This document shows, in pieces, positions 24,201 to 37,657 of a DNA stretch of 64,000 bases (the stretch's first letter is position 1; every line of letters starts with the position of its first letter). The notes beneath the pieces were generated by a model. That model saw only the letters and a list, made by a program, of their open reading frames with translations. It did no database searches and was not told the DNA's origin. Where the stretch lies: assembly GCA_030278955.1 (NCBI GenBank), contig JAOANR010000004.1:60825541-60889540 (forward strand). The letters are read 5' to 3'. Made by a program: the position numbers and the translations under genes. This DNA comes from Hygrophila difformis (Eukaryota; Streptophyta; Magnoliopsida; Lamiales; Acanthaceae).

Positions 24201-26163
24201 ATGAAATTACATTTACAAGTTTGTACAAAGAAAGATTGAGAATTAGCATAAACTATAAAACAGCATCAACTATAGTAACTGACGAACTGTCATGTTAGAA
24301 CAGTGGGCAGGAAACAGTAGGAAGAAGAAATGCAACTGAATGATGTGTATCTAGCCATGTTCAAGCAAAATGGCAGATAGGTAATTAAACATCATAAATC
24401 CTTGACTTGATTAAAGAAAAACAATCACCTCACTATCTTTGGTAGAAAAGCATAGTAGACATCGCTGAATAACATGATTTCCATTTAAGTCCTTGATGAG
24501 GGTAAGAAATCCAGGTTCAAGGGCGGAAACAACCAGAGATTTCTCCTCCTCCGTTTTAAGCGTCTCAATCAACTTCTGGACCACCCGAGTACTGATGCAA
24601 AAAGAAACGAGAACAAATGAAATCACACTTCAACATAGATAGGCAATGGAAAATGCAAAAGGCATACCCATGAGTGTTTAGAGAGATCCTAACAAGCTCC
24701 CCTGGCTCCTGGGTCACCCTTAGCAGTATGTGCATCCTCTGCTCTTCATTGCACTTTTCCAATAGCTTTTGCATTAGATAATTTCCAAAAGGATTCATCA
24801 TAAGCTCGTCCACGTGATCAATAATCTCATTGAATATTATCTGCTTGTCCGTTGGAGTTCCTTCATCAAACATCCTTTGCAAGAATCTGCAACCATGCTG
24901 ATCCTTAGTCATGTGAAATATGTACCCCTGCATTTCGGCAAGGGAGCTACATTTGGACGCCAGCGAGAAGGGGAAATACATCTTCGGACTCTTGCAACCT
25001 TCTTTGACCGCAGAAACATGGACACGGTCATCAAGTTGCACCCTCTTCTCGTGACCAGTCCCTGCAAAGCTCTCCTGATGAAGCCCCGCGGCACTGTGCC
25101 CCATAGCTCGCCTGTGTCCCCTGTTCACTCCATAATTCACGCCTTCCCCTTGAATAATCAAACTATCTTCACGAGTAAACGCTTCGACGTTCCCCTGAGG
25201 CATCTGGACATGGAGAGGTACTTTGTTTCTTCCATAAGACAACTGCGGCTGGCAATGAAGCATATTTTCATCGGCATAGCGAGGGATCAACCGGGCTAAT
25301 TGAACAGCATTAGGCGAAACCGGATTCATCCCATTCCGGGAAGCGTACAGCAGAGTATCACGAAGCGCTGCCTGCCTATTCAAAGTGGCGGCAGCATCCG
25401 GCGCCACAAATCCCATCGGAAAAGTGTTGTTGCCCACCGCATTAGCTCTGTAAAACTGAGGACTGAAAGTAGAGTTCCCAAACAATCCATCCGATTGCCG
25501 TGATCTCGAAAAATTGACAACTCTGAGATCGCCACGCTGCATTTCCATCAATGCAGGAGAAACATTTCCCTCGAAATTCATCGGATTAAAACCCCCATTA
25601 TTGGGAAACCCCTTCGGATAACGTTCAGAAACAGCATATTTATCTAAATTCACAGATCGATCGCAAGATTGAACGCAATTCTTATCATTAACACACATTT
25701 TACTAAAACTCCTAGGCAAATTAAAATCATCAAACAAATTTCCCTCACTCTCCTTGTCGAAATCCAACCAGAATCCTCCCCCCAGGTGGTTTTTGAGCTC
25801 CTCAAACTGCGGCGGCGACGGCGATCCAATGTCCGACATCGAACGCCCCCCGCCGGAGAATAAACTCGAGGAGGAACCCTCCGATTGCAAGGAAAACCCG
25901 CTCACAGGGGAGGACGCAGTACAGGCGTACTTACGCCTCCAAAACTCGTCATCATACATACAACCACCCACCCCCATTCTCTGAACCGCGTAGGGTGCAT
26001 GATGCCCGCCATAGCCAAGATCAACCACACTACTCTGCTGATACGAACCGCCCCCATTCGCGGGATGAACATTCAGCGACGATGTTGCATGAGGGATCTC
26101 CCCCAGTAACATTTCCAACTCGTCATCATCCTTCATCGCATCCACACTCCTCTTCTCAAACAT
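21248..26163 (-). CDS. Pumilio/PUF-family RNA-binding protein (pumilio homolog 12-like)
   Basis: Five coding exons join in phase to 729 aa: 26163-24668, 24591-24429, 22707-22544, 22074-21816, 21355-21248. The N-terminal 400 residues are low-complexity and include DDDELEMLLGEIPHATSS, a motif I recall from plant Pumilio 12-type proteins. The PUF domain spans about residues 411-715 with eight repeats whose core motifs are HGCRFLQ, NYLMQ, TRVVQ, NHVIQ, HGCCVLQ, NYVVQ, SHVVE and NYVVQ. PUF proteins bind UGUA-containing mRNA 3'UTRs and repress or destabilise them in the cytoplasm. The start at 26163 (MFEKRSVDAMKDD) was chosen because upstream codons are poly-Phe leader; the ATG at 26136 is an alternative. 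The terminal exon encodes GPLFNALASAVESY to the stop. Confidence 0.93.
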
Positions 26164-27183
26164 CAATTTCAATTCCCCCCCAAAAAAAAAAAGAAAAAAA
26201 AGGAAAGAAAAAAAGAAACAAAGAAAATCAAAAATCAAGAAATCAAAAGACACCCACAGAAATAAACGAAAAACGATCAATCGGCGCAACACAAATCAAA
26301 ACCCATTAGGGGATCACTGATTAGTGATTTTTGAGCATCTGGAAGTGGAAAGGGGGGGTTGTTCTTTGTTCTGAGAAAACCAAAAGTCCCAATCATAAAT
26401 ATGGGGAAAGTGGGGTCTGCAAGAGATGGTGAAATTTCAAAAGCATTTCATTTTTGTTCCCAGTTTCCGTTTGGGTTTTGGGGTTTTTTTAATTCGGAAA
26501 AGAGTTGGTGAAGCATGCAAAGATGAATGGATTGCAAATTTGGGATGAATACATTCTTGATTCTACTACATCTAATGTACAGTATATGCGTACATATATC
26601 CTTCTGCATACAATCACACAGAAACACACTTATACACACACACACACACACTGGTACAGTCTCACGCCATTAAAGCTGTAGAAAAGGAACAGTTTCGCTC
26701 TCTCTCCTCCTCACACCCTTTCTCACTCTACATACACATATACTGCCACTGCCACTGCTAACAAAATCACAAAACTGATTATTCTTGAAACTTCCCTGGA
26801 CCCCAAATGCAAGATGGATTTCGACCGTTCATTTTGTTATGTTTATGGAATCAACGGTACTGCATTCTCTGGATCTGAGATCCCGGGTGTTTCCTCCGAT
26901 GGAAATGTGATGCTGAGCTGGCGGCATGGCGGGGCCTACAGACTAACGTTGTACGTGATGGTTATAAAAAAATAGTACCAAAAAATACAGGAGAAAAAAT
27001 TGATTTTTTTTTTTAAATGGAAAGAAATTTAAATTATTTACTCGTGTATTAATGGATCCATTAAAATTTAATAATGATGAGATGAGAACATAATTAAACC
27101 AGAACAAAAATGATCTTAAAGAATGCGTACATAACACGTTTAAGGTTGTCAGGTGTCATACCCAATCATTTTCCCCACTCTTT
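26164..27183. other. PUF gene 5' region and upstream intergenic DNA
   Basis: Contains the purine/pyrimidine-rich leader of the PUF gene (26164-26350) and a (CA)n microsatellite near 26634-26651. No other gene seen. Confidence 0.5.
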
Positions 27184-27377
27184 TACTCCCTCCGTCCCAC
27201 TTCAAGTGTCTTGTTACTGTTGGGCACGGGAATTAAGGTAGAGTTGGTTTGTGAGTATATAGTGGGGTCCACATAGTTGTTGATGGGGAAAATTATTTCT
27301 ATTTATAGAAAGAAGACATTTATAATGGGACATCCAAAAATAGTAAGTAGGACATTTGGAATGGGACGGAGGGAGTA
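27184..27377. mobile_element. Stowaway-like MITE (short)
   Basis: Left end TACTCCCTCCGTCCCACTTC, right end GGAATGGGACGGAGGGAGTA; about 194 bp with TA at both sides. Confidence 0.8.
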
Positions 27378-27960
27378 CTATTTATTAAAATTAATTTTTT
27401 AGCTTGTTATATTAGGTAATTAAATTAATAATTTTGTCAGAATAAGTATTTTTAGTTATATGGTGTTAAAATGAACCCAAAAAAATTATATGGTCAAAAC
27501 AAAATCTCAACTGACTCCACTATTCAACTCCATCTTTCACGGTTTTGGATCTTTACGAGATTTAATTGCAATTATGAAATGACCAAAACGTCCTTCTATT
27601 GCGAGGGGTTTTACATTCAGTTAGGGACTTGACTAATTACAAAAACGTATATATAATGATTATTTGTGTTAAGAAAACTAAATAAATTTATATTTGACCT
27701 TTTCTTATTTTGTCTAGACAGCTGTGAAAATTCAGTTTCGAATGTATGGCGATAAATGGAAATTTATTTTATCTTTATCGGAAATTGTCTAAATAGGCCA
27801 TCATGTGTTGCCAATAAAATATTTTTAGCCCCCTTAGATTTTGAGATTAACACTTTGGGTTCTATAAACTTGCATAATTGCAACCTCTCATGCACAAAAT
27901 TTGATCTAAATTTGTTGGTGTTAATAAGGTGTTCTTAAACTTATTTAAGAATTATCTCTT

Positions 27961-28143
27961 GTAATTCCTCCGTTTCTTTTTAAGTGTAACATTTTCTGTT
28001 TTTTGTGTTTCATAATAAATGTTACATTACCATATATGAAAATGTTTTTAAAGGTAAAACGCTTCCACTAAAACACTTTTGTTCCTTACATTAAATCCCG
28101 TGTCATTTCCTTATGTTACACTTATTTAGAAACGGAGTGAGTA
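27961..28143. mobile_element. Stowaway-like MITE (short)
   Basis: Left end ATTCCTCCGTTTCTTTTTAA and right end TTAGAAACGGAGTGAGTA are inverted; the interior TTAAGTGTAACATTTTCTG is mirrored by AATGTTACA-type sequence. About 183 bp. Confidence 0.7.
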
Positions 28144-28305
28144 TTATTGATGAGTATTAGTAATTCTTTATTATTTACAATATTCGAATTTTTATATGGT
28201 AAGTATTTCATTAAAATTCACTGATGTTATTATTATTTTTTTATTGAACTGATCTCTTTTTCCCCTTCAATTATTTTGAAACTATCACTTATTACGTACC
28301 TTAAA

Positions 28306-28418
28306 GTAATAGTCAATTCATTTTTTTTTACGTATACCGGATATCCTCAAGCCACATTAGACTCAAAACTAATCCCTCGATGATCTAGTGAGCTTGAAGG
28401 GTAATAGTCAATTCATTT
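28306..28418 (-). mobile_element. Short retroposon with 17-bp target-site duplication
   Basis: GTAATAGTCAATTCATT occurs at 28306-28322 and 28401-28417. Between them is a T-run (28321-28329) and about 71 bases. On the minus strand this reads CCTTCAAGCTCACTAGATCA onward to GGATATCCGGTATACGT and poly(A). The long duplication and A-tail show target-primed retroposition. The source family is unlike the SINE at 12021-12195. Confidence 0.75.
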
Positions 28419-30844
28419 GATCTTTCAATTGAACTATCCTTTTAAAATTTATTTTTTATCGTCACTAGAGTTTTATAGTAAATTAGTAAACTAGAATTTC
28501 AGTTTATGATTTTGAACAAATTAAGAATGGGTAATAATGTAGATGTAGAGCGGCAATATACATCTGGTGAGTTTTTTCCGGATTAGAAACCGGCTTATAC
28601 GCCACAAATGACTAGAGTTATTCAGATTTTTACATATTCATGTGCGAGTCACGTGAAAAAACCAAAGCTTGTTTACTGTTTTTAATAAAAGTAAATTACT
28701 AAAATTAAAAACGAAATAAAATATATGTAGAATGAGATATAGGAATAAATATATATATGCGGAGAATCAAAATGTGAAATACATAAATAAAATACTCTAT
28801 GTACAATGGAAGGGCCGAAGGGGGAAACTATTGAAACAATACATCTCACTCATTTACGTATTTGTTCTTTGAAAACAATATCATAAACAATGGTATGTTT
28901 TGGAAAATGATGTCTTAAAAAAAAAAAAAAATAGATAACTATATACTTATTATATAGAAATAGAAATTTAAAGCGACAAAAATCACCCGACAGTCGAGTA
29001 ATTCACTAGTTCAGCTACTGAAAAAACAATTATAGTGACATTAATGAATGAATAATATAGAGTGGTCTAAAATCCTTATCTACATTAACTATTGTCCAAC
29101 ATCTATGATAAATATTTCTACCCTACAATTTTACTCCTTCACATGGTAAGTAAAATAACATTTAAATTTGGCCCTTAGATAGTATTTTTGCCCAATTTTT
29201 AAAAAGCTTTCTGATGTTAATATGTTAAAAAATGGAACAGAACAATCAAAGATTGTCGGTAAAGGGGTAAAGGTCAGAAGTTAATGGACTTAATTATTAG
29301 GCCAAGTTCTGATTCCTACGAACACTACTATCATTTTCGCTTTTATATTATTTTTTGTCATGTCCATTTATATAGAAAGCTATAGTGCAATTTAACTTTT
29401 GATATTTGCATTTAAATCTTGAGAAATCATCTTTCCCTAATTACAATCCATAATCAAATTAATTAGCACGTCATCAATCACAAAATAAATAAAATTAATT
29501 TTCTTAATAAACTTTGGATTCAAATCCAACACTAAATTTTAGACCTCTCTTGCTGCTAGTCTAGTGAAAGACAATCATTCATATGTTAAAATAGGAGTGC
29601 AAATTAAACTTCCATAAAACGTGCCATGTTTTTCAGTACAGATAGTAATAATCTCCTTAATAATAATTACTTTATTACACACATATTTTTTTTTAATTTC
29701 TTATAAAACCCAAAATAACATTGAGTTTTTGTAAAGGTATAGTCAACAAAAGAACATATGATATAAAGCAATAGAAAAATAGGTCACTTGGAAAACGTAA
29801 AAGGGGAAAGGAAAACATCCTTTACCATGACTGATAAAACACGTACATTGCTTGTATATAAAGCACCCAATGCATGAGAAATGTATCTTCAAAAAACATA
29901 ATTAATGGACAACTCAATTAAAAATAAAAAAATAAAATGAGAATGAGGACTTAGTCAAATGGTCAAGTCTCCGATTTCTCTAATCTTTTAAGTGTTGTCA
30001 CCAAAGTCGGTCTCATTTTGCGTGAATCTATATATTGGATCATCATATTCATTTTCCCATGGGAGAGGGAACAATTTACAATGCCATTGTTTCTCAATGA
30101 AGCAAAATACAATAACCATCTCCACGTAATGGTAAATAGTAAATAGTAAATAGTAAATACTCCTACTATTCTATTTAGAAAAAAAGGTCAATAATAATGT
30201 TAGTTGGAATCCTATTATGCACCATCTTAGAAATGTGAACATAAATAATTGAATACAAAATCAATGACCCATGAGAGAATTAAATTTGACCACTTGACAA
30301 GTTCATCCCATTTCTTGAAGGGGTAAGAAAGAAGCAAAACAAACTAAAACAGGACATTAGGGAGGGGGATAAATAATGGTGGTAAATAGGGTTAGAAGTG
30401 GTAAAAAATGTGTCAATATCAATAGGGGCATTATGGTTTGTGCAGTGACTGGAAATGGCCGGTTTTGTAGGCAAGAACCTCATTGTACGTGTCCAATAAA
30501 AATTGACCTGTCCCGTTGCTTTTTTATGCCCATGTTGATATTCACTTTTGTTTCTATTTTGGGGTGAAAGAAAAAGTTTGGCTCACACTATTGCAATGGG
30601 AATCCTATAACTTTACTATGCACTTGCAGGCAAAACTTGTGTGGTTGTTAGTATGGATGTATTATTATTATTGTATGAGTTCAAAATCACAATTGGATAT
30701 ATAGTGGGGTGGAATTTAATGACCAACTTAACCTCAAATATGTTATTGTTAGGGATCAAAATCAAATACGGAGTACTAATATATTGATGTGAAGAGAAAT
30801 AATTAACTGTCTTCAATAATTGTGTTTCAAGATAGCCCAAATCA
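28419..30844. other. AT-rich intergenic DNA
   Basis: About 2.4 kb with no recognised gene. A box A-like stretch (GGACTTAGTCAAATGGTCAA, near 29948) hints at an old SINE fragment but lacks a box B. A short TAGTAAA repeat lies near 30133-30160. Confidence 0.5.
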
Positions 30845-30992
30845 AAGTTTACTCGAATGGGGATGAGAAGGTTGGAGGTTCGATTCCCCACCGGCCCCCC
30901 TATCCCTCCCTTTTATTCATCTTTGTAATTTGTGTGTCATTGGCTTCCACCACCTATTTACTATCATGTATATAGGCTGTTCAGAAGAAAAA
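30845..30992 (+). mobile_element. tRNA-derived SINE
   Basis: Contains box B GGTTCGATTCC (30877-30887), the C-rich CCGGCCCCCCTATCC segment, TTTGTAATTTGTGTGTCATT and the 3' end TATATAGGCTGTTCAG followed by an A-rich tail. The box A region is degenerate. Its 3' end matches the tiny insertion at 8424-8457 and the tail at about 53015. Confidence 0.7.
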
Positions 30993-32460
30993 AGAAATTG
31001 TTAGAAATGACTATGAAACATTTATACTAATTCGTTTGCTTATTGAATGAATGGAATTATTATTCCTTCAAAAAAAAAATGTTTGAAGTTTTCAACTTTT
31101 TTGCCTAACAAAATTGTGTAACTAGGTGTTTGAAAATACTGTATTTTCCAATTTAAGCGTTTTGCCTAGAAAATTGCGTACTTAGATTATATTGTTGAAT
31201 ACTATATATATTTTCTAATTATATGCAATTAACGAGGATTTTAAACAACACAATGTTTCCAGTCACTTTCTACTCCTCCATTTAACTATTTATGTTGTTT
31301 AGCTTTTTCGTTTCTATATATAAAAAAATAACATCCAATTGCTCCATTCTTACTTCTTGGAGTCGTGCAACTAGATTATTTATTTATTTTTTTGCTTAAC
31401 TGCAATTAGATTATTGAATACTAGTATTGTTTTTCACTATTGAGTATATATGTAATTAATTAATGATCTAATAGGATAACTCTATCTTGAACACGCTCAA
31501 TTTATTGTTCAACGTGTGATCGTTATTCTTATTTAATTAATAAATAAACATTTTCATTCTAATCGAGTGATGTCTAATTATTACTATAATAATATACCAA
31601 ACCTTAATGAATAATACTAGCTAGTACTATGGTTGTTACTATGATTTTGGTTGTCTTAAACCTACAATGTTTGATATACCATTAATTTGTTTAGTTTTTA
31701 ATTTATCTTTCTATTTATTTAAAGTAAACAATACAACAGAGGTACAAAGTTTGGAGATATGGCCATTTGGGCCCAAAAGCAAAAGAGGAGTAGCGAAAGA
31801 ATTGGGACAGCATCAAAGTGACGATCGATGACCACCATGAGCATGTGCTGTGGTGGTCATGAAATTGTATGTACTCAGGGTTTATGCATCCTAATTGCGA
31901 TATTAACGTTTTTAATATCCTAATCCGAGGAGTTGATTGGTATGCATCAGACCCCAATTCCTGACCAGCAACTTTCTCAACTTCAACTTCGCAATTATGC
32001 ATTTTGATTGATGTGTACGCGGCATATTGCTATCGAAATTATGGGCTCAAAACTCATCATTTACGTATTATTCTACATTCGTGTTCGGATTCATTCATCC
32101 AAGTAAACTGAAGCGTTGTCTTGTTTACAAATTACTACAAGTTTTTGATTGGTCTGAATTCTTTCTTTCGGTGTTGTTTCTCTTCGAAGATGATGATGTT
32201 GTTATGAACACTTGTGATTTATTGTTGTGACCAGCACTTGTGTTTTCTTGGTATGGTGGCAGCAATTATCTGTGTGTTGTTTAATGGCCTTGAGATTAAT
32301 GACCAGCACTTGTAATGCACAATTTTATCTTATTTTTCTTTTATTTACAAGATTTGAATCTAAAATCTGAGAATAATTTCAAAACAATTCTTTACTATTC
32401 ACTATCGAAGCATTTTTTTTAAAACAAAAAAAGCATTTTATTTTCCTTTTCAAAATAAAG
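30993..32460. other. Intergenic DNA upstream of the CD2BP2-like gene
   Basis: AT-rich, no recognised gene. Short open frames at 31715-32002 and 32027-32230 resemble nothing I know. Confidence 0.5.
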
Positions 32461-32690
32461 TACTTCTTCCCTTTTTTAATAATTGGAACATTTAGGTATA
32501 TCACGCAATCTAATGCATATCTTTAACGCTTAATATCTCAAATTGTGTAAAAGTAAAAATTATAAAAATTTGATATTATAAACCTACGTGATTGATTAGA
32601 CGAATCCAACAAAATCTCATTCGACTATATTTTATTTTATATAATTAAATTAAAATTAAACAATAAATAATAAATAATAAGTACTATTCA
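32461..32690. mobile_element. Degenerate Stowaway-like MITE
   Basis: Begins TACTTCTTCCCTTTTTTAAT and has the family interior (TTAGACGAATCCAACAAAAT). The right terminus is eroded. Confidence 0.5.
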
Positions 32691-32970
32691 TTTGTTTTAA
32701 TTTTAAAAGCGAAATTTAATTTTTTTTTTTCGATAAACAAAGCTATTGTAAAGCCCAACTCAATAAAAGCGTGAAACAGAAAAGCTACACGCTAAAATCA
32801 TACAGCCTACGGGGATAAGGACGACTGGATTTCCCTTTCAATTGCGAATTGATTCAAAGTTACAAAAATTTGTCCACCAACGCCCCACGCACCGCGGCCG
32901 CGAATCCAAACCCTGAATCTGCCGCATTTTGCTGCTGTTCCTTCCCACAGGCATAGCTCAAAACCGGAGC

Positions 32971-35900
32971 ATGGAAGAAGGCGGTTCGTCGCGTGGCGAC
33001 CGGAAGAGGTCCTTCGTCGAAGACGACGACTCCAACAAACCCCCTCCGTAATCCCCTTGCCTTGCTATTCTACATGTGATTGTTCGTGTCGCGCAATTAA
33101 TTGTTCCTGATTTTTTAAAAAAAAAAAAAGAATATAGGCCTAATTTTGATTGGCTTGAGATTTTAGTTGTTAGGGTTTACCATATTGCAATACGTGGGTC
33201 GACAAATCACTTTACAGCTGAGAATATTAGTTTCTCGTGTGGTACTATAGTACTTTGCACTGTATGCAAAGTTTGTGGAATTTGATTGCCTGATGGATTT
33301 TAATCTATCTATCTATATATAGCTTGGTTTGTTGCTGCCTTGCTGGAGTAGGTTTTCAAATCTCTTTGCTGTTTGGTGTTGATTGGAGAAAGATTTGGCA
33401 GTCTAGAGGATGTTTTCTTCCGTTGTTTGAGTTTGAGCTACTGCATCACTTTTGAGTGATCATTTGTGTGCAGGGAAAAAAGGGTGAGGTTTCCTAAAGG
33501 GAAGAAAGTGAAGCAGGGAGATAGTATCATAGAGTCAGCCAGTGAAGATATCCCTGGTTGGAAGAATCCTCGCATTGCTGCCCAAAATCGTTCTGCTCGT
33601 CGCAGTAGGATTACGGCTGACCTTCTTAATGATGAAAATAATGATGTTGTACACGACATACGAAGAGCAGAAGTCCAGTACGAGGTAAAAGGAAATGATG
33701 CTTTTGGGTGTTGGATTCACCGCTGCTATGATTGTTATGGTTTGATTTTCAAATATCACTATGATTATTTTCATTTTTGTTTTTAGATATGGGGAACAAC
33801 TGTGCTGTTTCTCTCTTCATAAGCTTCATTCTATTCAATTTTCATGAGACAGGATTGTCAACTTACAGTAAAACCTATGCTCTGGACGTTCTGTGCTCAC
33901 TGCTTCTCTCATTGCCATACATTTTTAACGTGTGACTATTTACTAATATAACAAGATCCAATGTCTCCATAGATCTAAATCCCCTTATTACACCCCTTCA
34001 AAGAACAAGAGCTGGTTTTGGTGTTTGTCTGTACTCATGCTTTTATACATTAGATTATAATGGCACGAACCATATTTTGGCAGGAGAATGAAACTTTTGT
34101 TGAAGAAGGTGTGCCAATTGAACCTTTTAATCTGGACAAAGAGAGAGAAGAGGGGTATTTTGATGAAAATGGAAATTACGTGGAATACATGAATCAGAAT
34201 GAGATCAAGGTAGTGAAATTATCTTTAATATAATGTCTGGAGAATAGGGAAGTGAAATCTTCTCAATTCACATTCTTGCAGGATGCATGGCTTGACAGTG
34301 TAGATACGTATCAAAAGCATGATGGAAAGAGCTCTACTCCTGTGACTAGAGATGATAAACCTCGTGATCTTACAACCGAAGAGCTTGCAGAAATGAATAG
34401 GCGGATTGCAGATGTTCTTGAACCTGGAGAAACAGTATGTTATAATAATATACCTTTTATATCATGTTTCCATGAATTGCTGATCTGGAGCATCAGATAG
34501 CTTGGATACTCATGAGTTTCTATTGGATTACAATCATTACACTTCCATATTCTAGTTTATATTGGGAACACAATTTTTTTTATATACTATGATTTAGGCA
34601 CCTAACCTTTCACAACATTTTTTTAGTGTTTTCAAGTTATCTTGTATGGTTTCCGTTTGCTTTTCTTGCATGCTGACACTAGCATGAAATTTTGAAGGTG
34701 ACTTCATGCATATCATAGCTGTGCTATCAAGATTACATGATACTTCCGCTGTTTCTTTTAATAATAATTTCAAATGTTTGGTTTAGACATGACATTTAAG
34801 GAAAAGTAGAAAAAAGAGGAGACAAGTGGATGGAGAGGGAAATGGGAATTTTATCCATGGGTGGAGAGAGATGATTAAATATTTTATTAGTTGATGGAGA
34901 GATAATTTCGAGAAAAAGGTAACGAAACATGTCATTTATTCAAAAAATCCTCAAAAGGATGAAGTGTAGCAAGAGGCAATGCCAATTTTAAAAAATATGA
35001 AAATCTTTCTTATGATTTTCTAGAGTTATGCAAGTATCTCCCTATGATCGGGTTACTTAGCATCATAACTGTCTTTTGGGTCATTATTGTTCATACTTGA
35101 TTTTGAAGTAAGATCACCTTGTTTGTTGTTTACTTGATTGTGTTTCTACTTGTAAACGTAGTTAAGTTTCTTTTTAATGTAGCTTGAACTACTGTCTACA
35201 GGTTTTGCGGGGTTTGAGGAGACTGAAGGGTTCAACTGATAAAAAGCAGAAGATGTCTGCAGAGACTAAAAAACTGTTTGATCAGCTTACTGAGGATGCT
35301 ATGAAATTGATGGAGAATGGAGATTACAGTTGAGTTATTTTGTTGCTTTGAATGAAGAGGTCTCAACTGTTACGTGTGTGCTTGTGTGTGTGTATTATGG
35401 TATTTACTCATGAACACTTACATATGAACTGCTCATTTGTTTGACAGATGTATATGATGAAAAGCAGGAACATTTTGAGCGTGAGGCAGGTATACTTGAT
35501 TTCTTATTTGATTCTTATTACATTTCTTTATTAGGGTTCTCTTCATATTAGTTGTGCCATATTGACCATCTCTTTTATTCATCCATTACTGTTATTTTAT
35601 TCTGTTCTCCTTAGAAGTATCTCTCTTGTTGTATTTGTGTTTTCAATGTTACATAGGCTTTATTCATGGCCCCCTCATTAGGTGAGTACGCAGTATGAAT
35701 TTGCAACATATACCATTTGTTGTTTAGAGTTTTTAGTCGTAGTTTCCTGTTTCTATGTTCTATGTTCTGTTATTTATTCGAATTCCAGTTAGCAGCATTC
35801 ATGCCTCCATACTCATTTCTCATTTCTCAACTGCTGGATCTTATTTATGCATGTTGTACTTTGAAAGAAAACTTGTGGCGATAGTTGCATGGAAAAATTC

Positions 35901-37160
35901 ATTTTCATTTATTAAATCTAGAATTTTAGGTCTGCTGAAATGGATTACATGTGATCAATGCTACATAAGTTGCTTTTGATTTTCAGAGGGGTATGAAAAG
36001 TTGGTGAATGCAAGGAAGCATGGAGTCTCAGATAGTGGGAAAAATATGGAGAAGTCTGATGACATGTTTGATATGTTTGGAGATGATGATGGAAATACAG
36101 CCAATACCGCCCCAAATGGGAGTGGAACAGTTTCTGCTCAGCCCTCTGAGAGTATGCTAAATTGTGTATAAAAGCACTTGGTGCACTATGCTATATTTTG
36201 TAACTTGTCACATGTATGGGATTGCAGGTGAAGCCCTGCAGAATGACTATGCATATGATGAAGCTTCCGGGTATGCCTTTGCCTATTAGCTTATTACTGT
36301 GTACCCATTTGGGATGTTTACACAGCGCATCTTTAGTTTAAAAATTTGTATTGACTGGAGCATTTAATTGCCACAAACTCATTGAAATGCTTTTATGGAA
36401 CTTTTCTGAAAGCCAAAAGTTTGCAAGCCATTGGTTGCCATGTACATTCTAGGTTTTCTTTAAATTGTGGGCTTTGTTTGAATATTAATTTAGAGGATGA
36501 AAGAAGGATGTTTTTGTGTGATTTAGTGCGCTCATGGAATTTGGTTTTTGTACACTGAAGTCGGATATTTTTGGTTTTGTATCCTTGATGTCTTATTGCA
36601 TTTTGCTTGGTTTCTAAAGAATGTGGACAAGGCATTATGCGTATAAAAGCATTTTACTGAATCTCACTAATCAACGTGATAAAAGCACTTTTCTCATCTT
36701 GCACGTTTGCTTGTGCATTCAGATATTATTACAGTAGCAGTTTGGGTTACTACTATGACCCATCAACAGGGCTGTACTGCTGTGCTGCATCTGGCCAATG
36801 GTAATTCAGTCACAGCTCAGTTTTTTTCTTTTCAAAACTTGTTTATGTAAATGGCCATGCTATAGATGAAACTACCTGTGCGCCTTATGATTAATCGCAT
36901 ATGGTCCTTACTTCGAAGTGCAACCGAAGAGGTTATTAAGCTACTGGCATAATGAAGAACCAAGAGCTTGATTTCTTCTTCTTCGTCTTCTTTATGATGT
37001 GTACTTATTGATGAAGATATGATTTGTTTATTGAAGGCTTGGCTTGTATAACAATAACTTACATCTTCTTTGTGTTTAACAATGTAGGTATTCATATAAT
37101 GAAGAATCAGGAGCATATGACGAGATCCAACAGGCTACGGCTGATGCTAATATAAGTTGA
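32971..37160 (+). CDS. CD2BP2/LIN1-like U5 snRNP component (OCRE-type C-terminus)
   Basis: Ten exons join in phase to 364 aa: 32971-33047, 33474-33684, 34084-34209, 34282-34434, 35202-35328, 35448-35489, 35987-36151, 36228-36270, 36723-36800, 37088-37160. The basic segment EKRVRFPKGKKV is followed by IEPFNLDKEREEGYFDENGN, DAWLDSVD and VLRGLRRLKG, all typical of the CD2BP2 (U5-52K)/yeast Lin1 family. The C-terminus has a Tyr-rich OCRE-like motif, GYYYDPSTGLYCCAASGQWY (about residues 322-342), where animal homologues carry a GYF domain. The family acts in the nucleus in U5 and tri-snRNP assembly for pre-mRNA splicing. Intron 4 carries a MITE-like insertion. Confidence 0.92.
34740..34970. mobile_element. 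Probable MITE in intron 4 of the CD2BP2-like gene
   Basis: Left end TACTTCCGCTGTTTCTTTTA and an inverted partner at the right (GACATGACATTT versus AACATGTCATTTATTC) suggest an old MITE. The termini are diverged. Confidence 0.4.
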
Positions 37161-37499
37161 AGGAGATGGGCATTGCTTTATACAAAGGGGCTTGTATAAT
37201 GTTTATGACAAGATATGAGAATGGTGCGACCTAACAATTTCTACAGTTAACCATGTACAAATTTTCTTAATTTGCTGTGTTATGTGCTAACAAATAAATT
37301 GGTAAGTTCCTTGCCTCCTGGTTCATCTCACAACTAAATTGAAATTTGCTTCATATTTACAAACATGGTTTCCTTATGAGGAGGCGTAATGGCTCAAAAT
37401 TCAAATTGTACTTTGCACTTTGCAGTGTACCATGCTAAAGGAGATTGTTTTGGTCTTTAGGAGAATTTATAGTTTGGTTGTGTAATTTTTCTCTTTTGT

Positions 37500-37641
37500 C
37501 AGTTTGGTGTGATTCACATTTGATACAATAAAGTAGATGAGGAAATAGGAAAGGGAGGAATATGTGTGAGTCGATAAAAATGATGTTTTATTAAAAATGT
37601 GAAAGAAAAAAAATATATTCGATCGAAATGGAGGGAGTATT
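37500..37641. mobile_element. MITE remnant
   Basis: The right terminus GATCGAAATGGAGGGAGTAT resembles a Stowaway end; a GGAAAGGGAGGAATA stretch near 37545 may be the eroded other part. Confidence 0.35.
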
Positions 37642-37657
37642 TGGTCTGGAACTCTTA

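Noticed and set aside
24814..25299. 161-aa plus-strand frame inside the PUF gene
   Set aside because: Antisense shadow of the PUF first exon, with no homology of its own.
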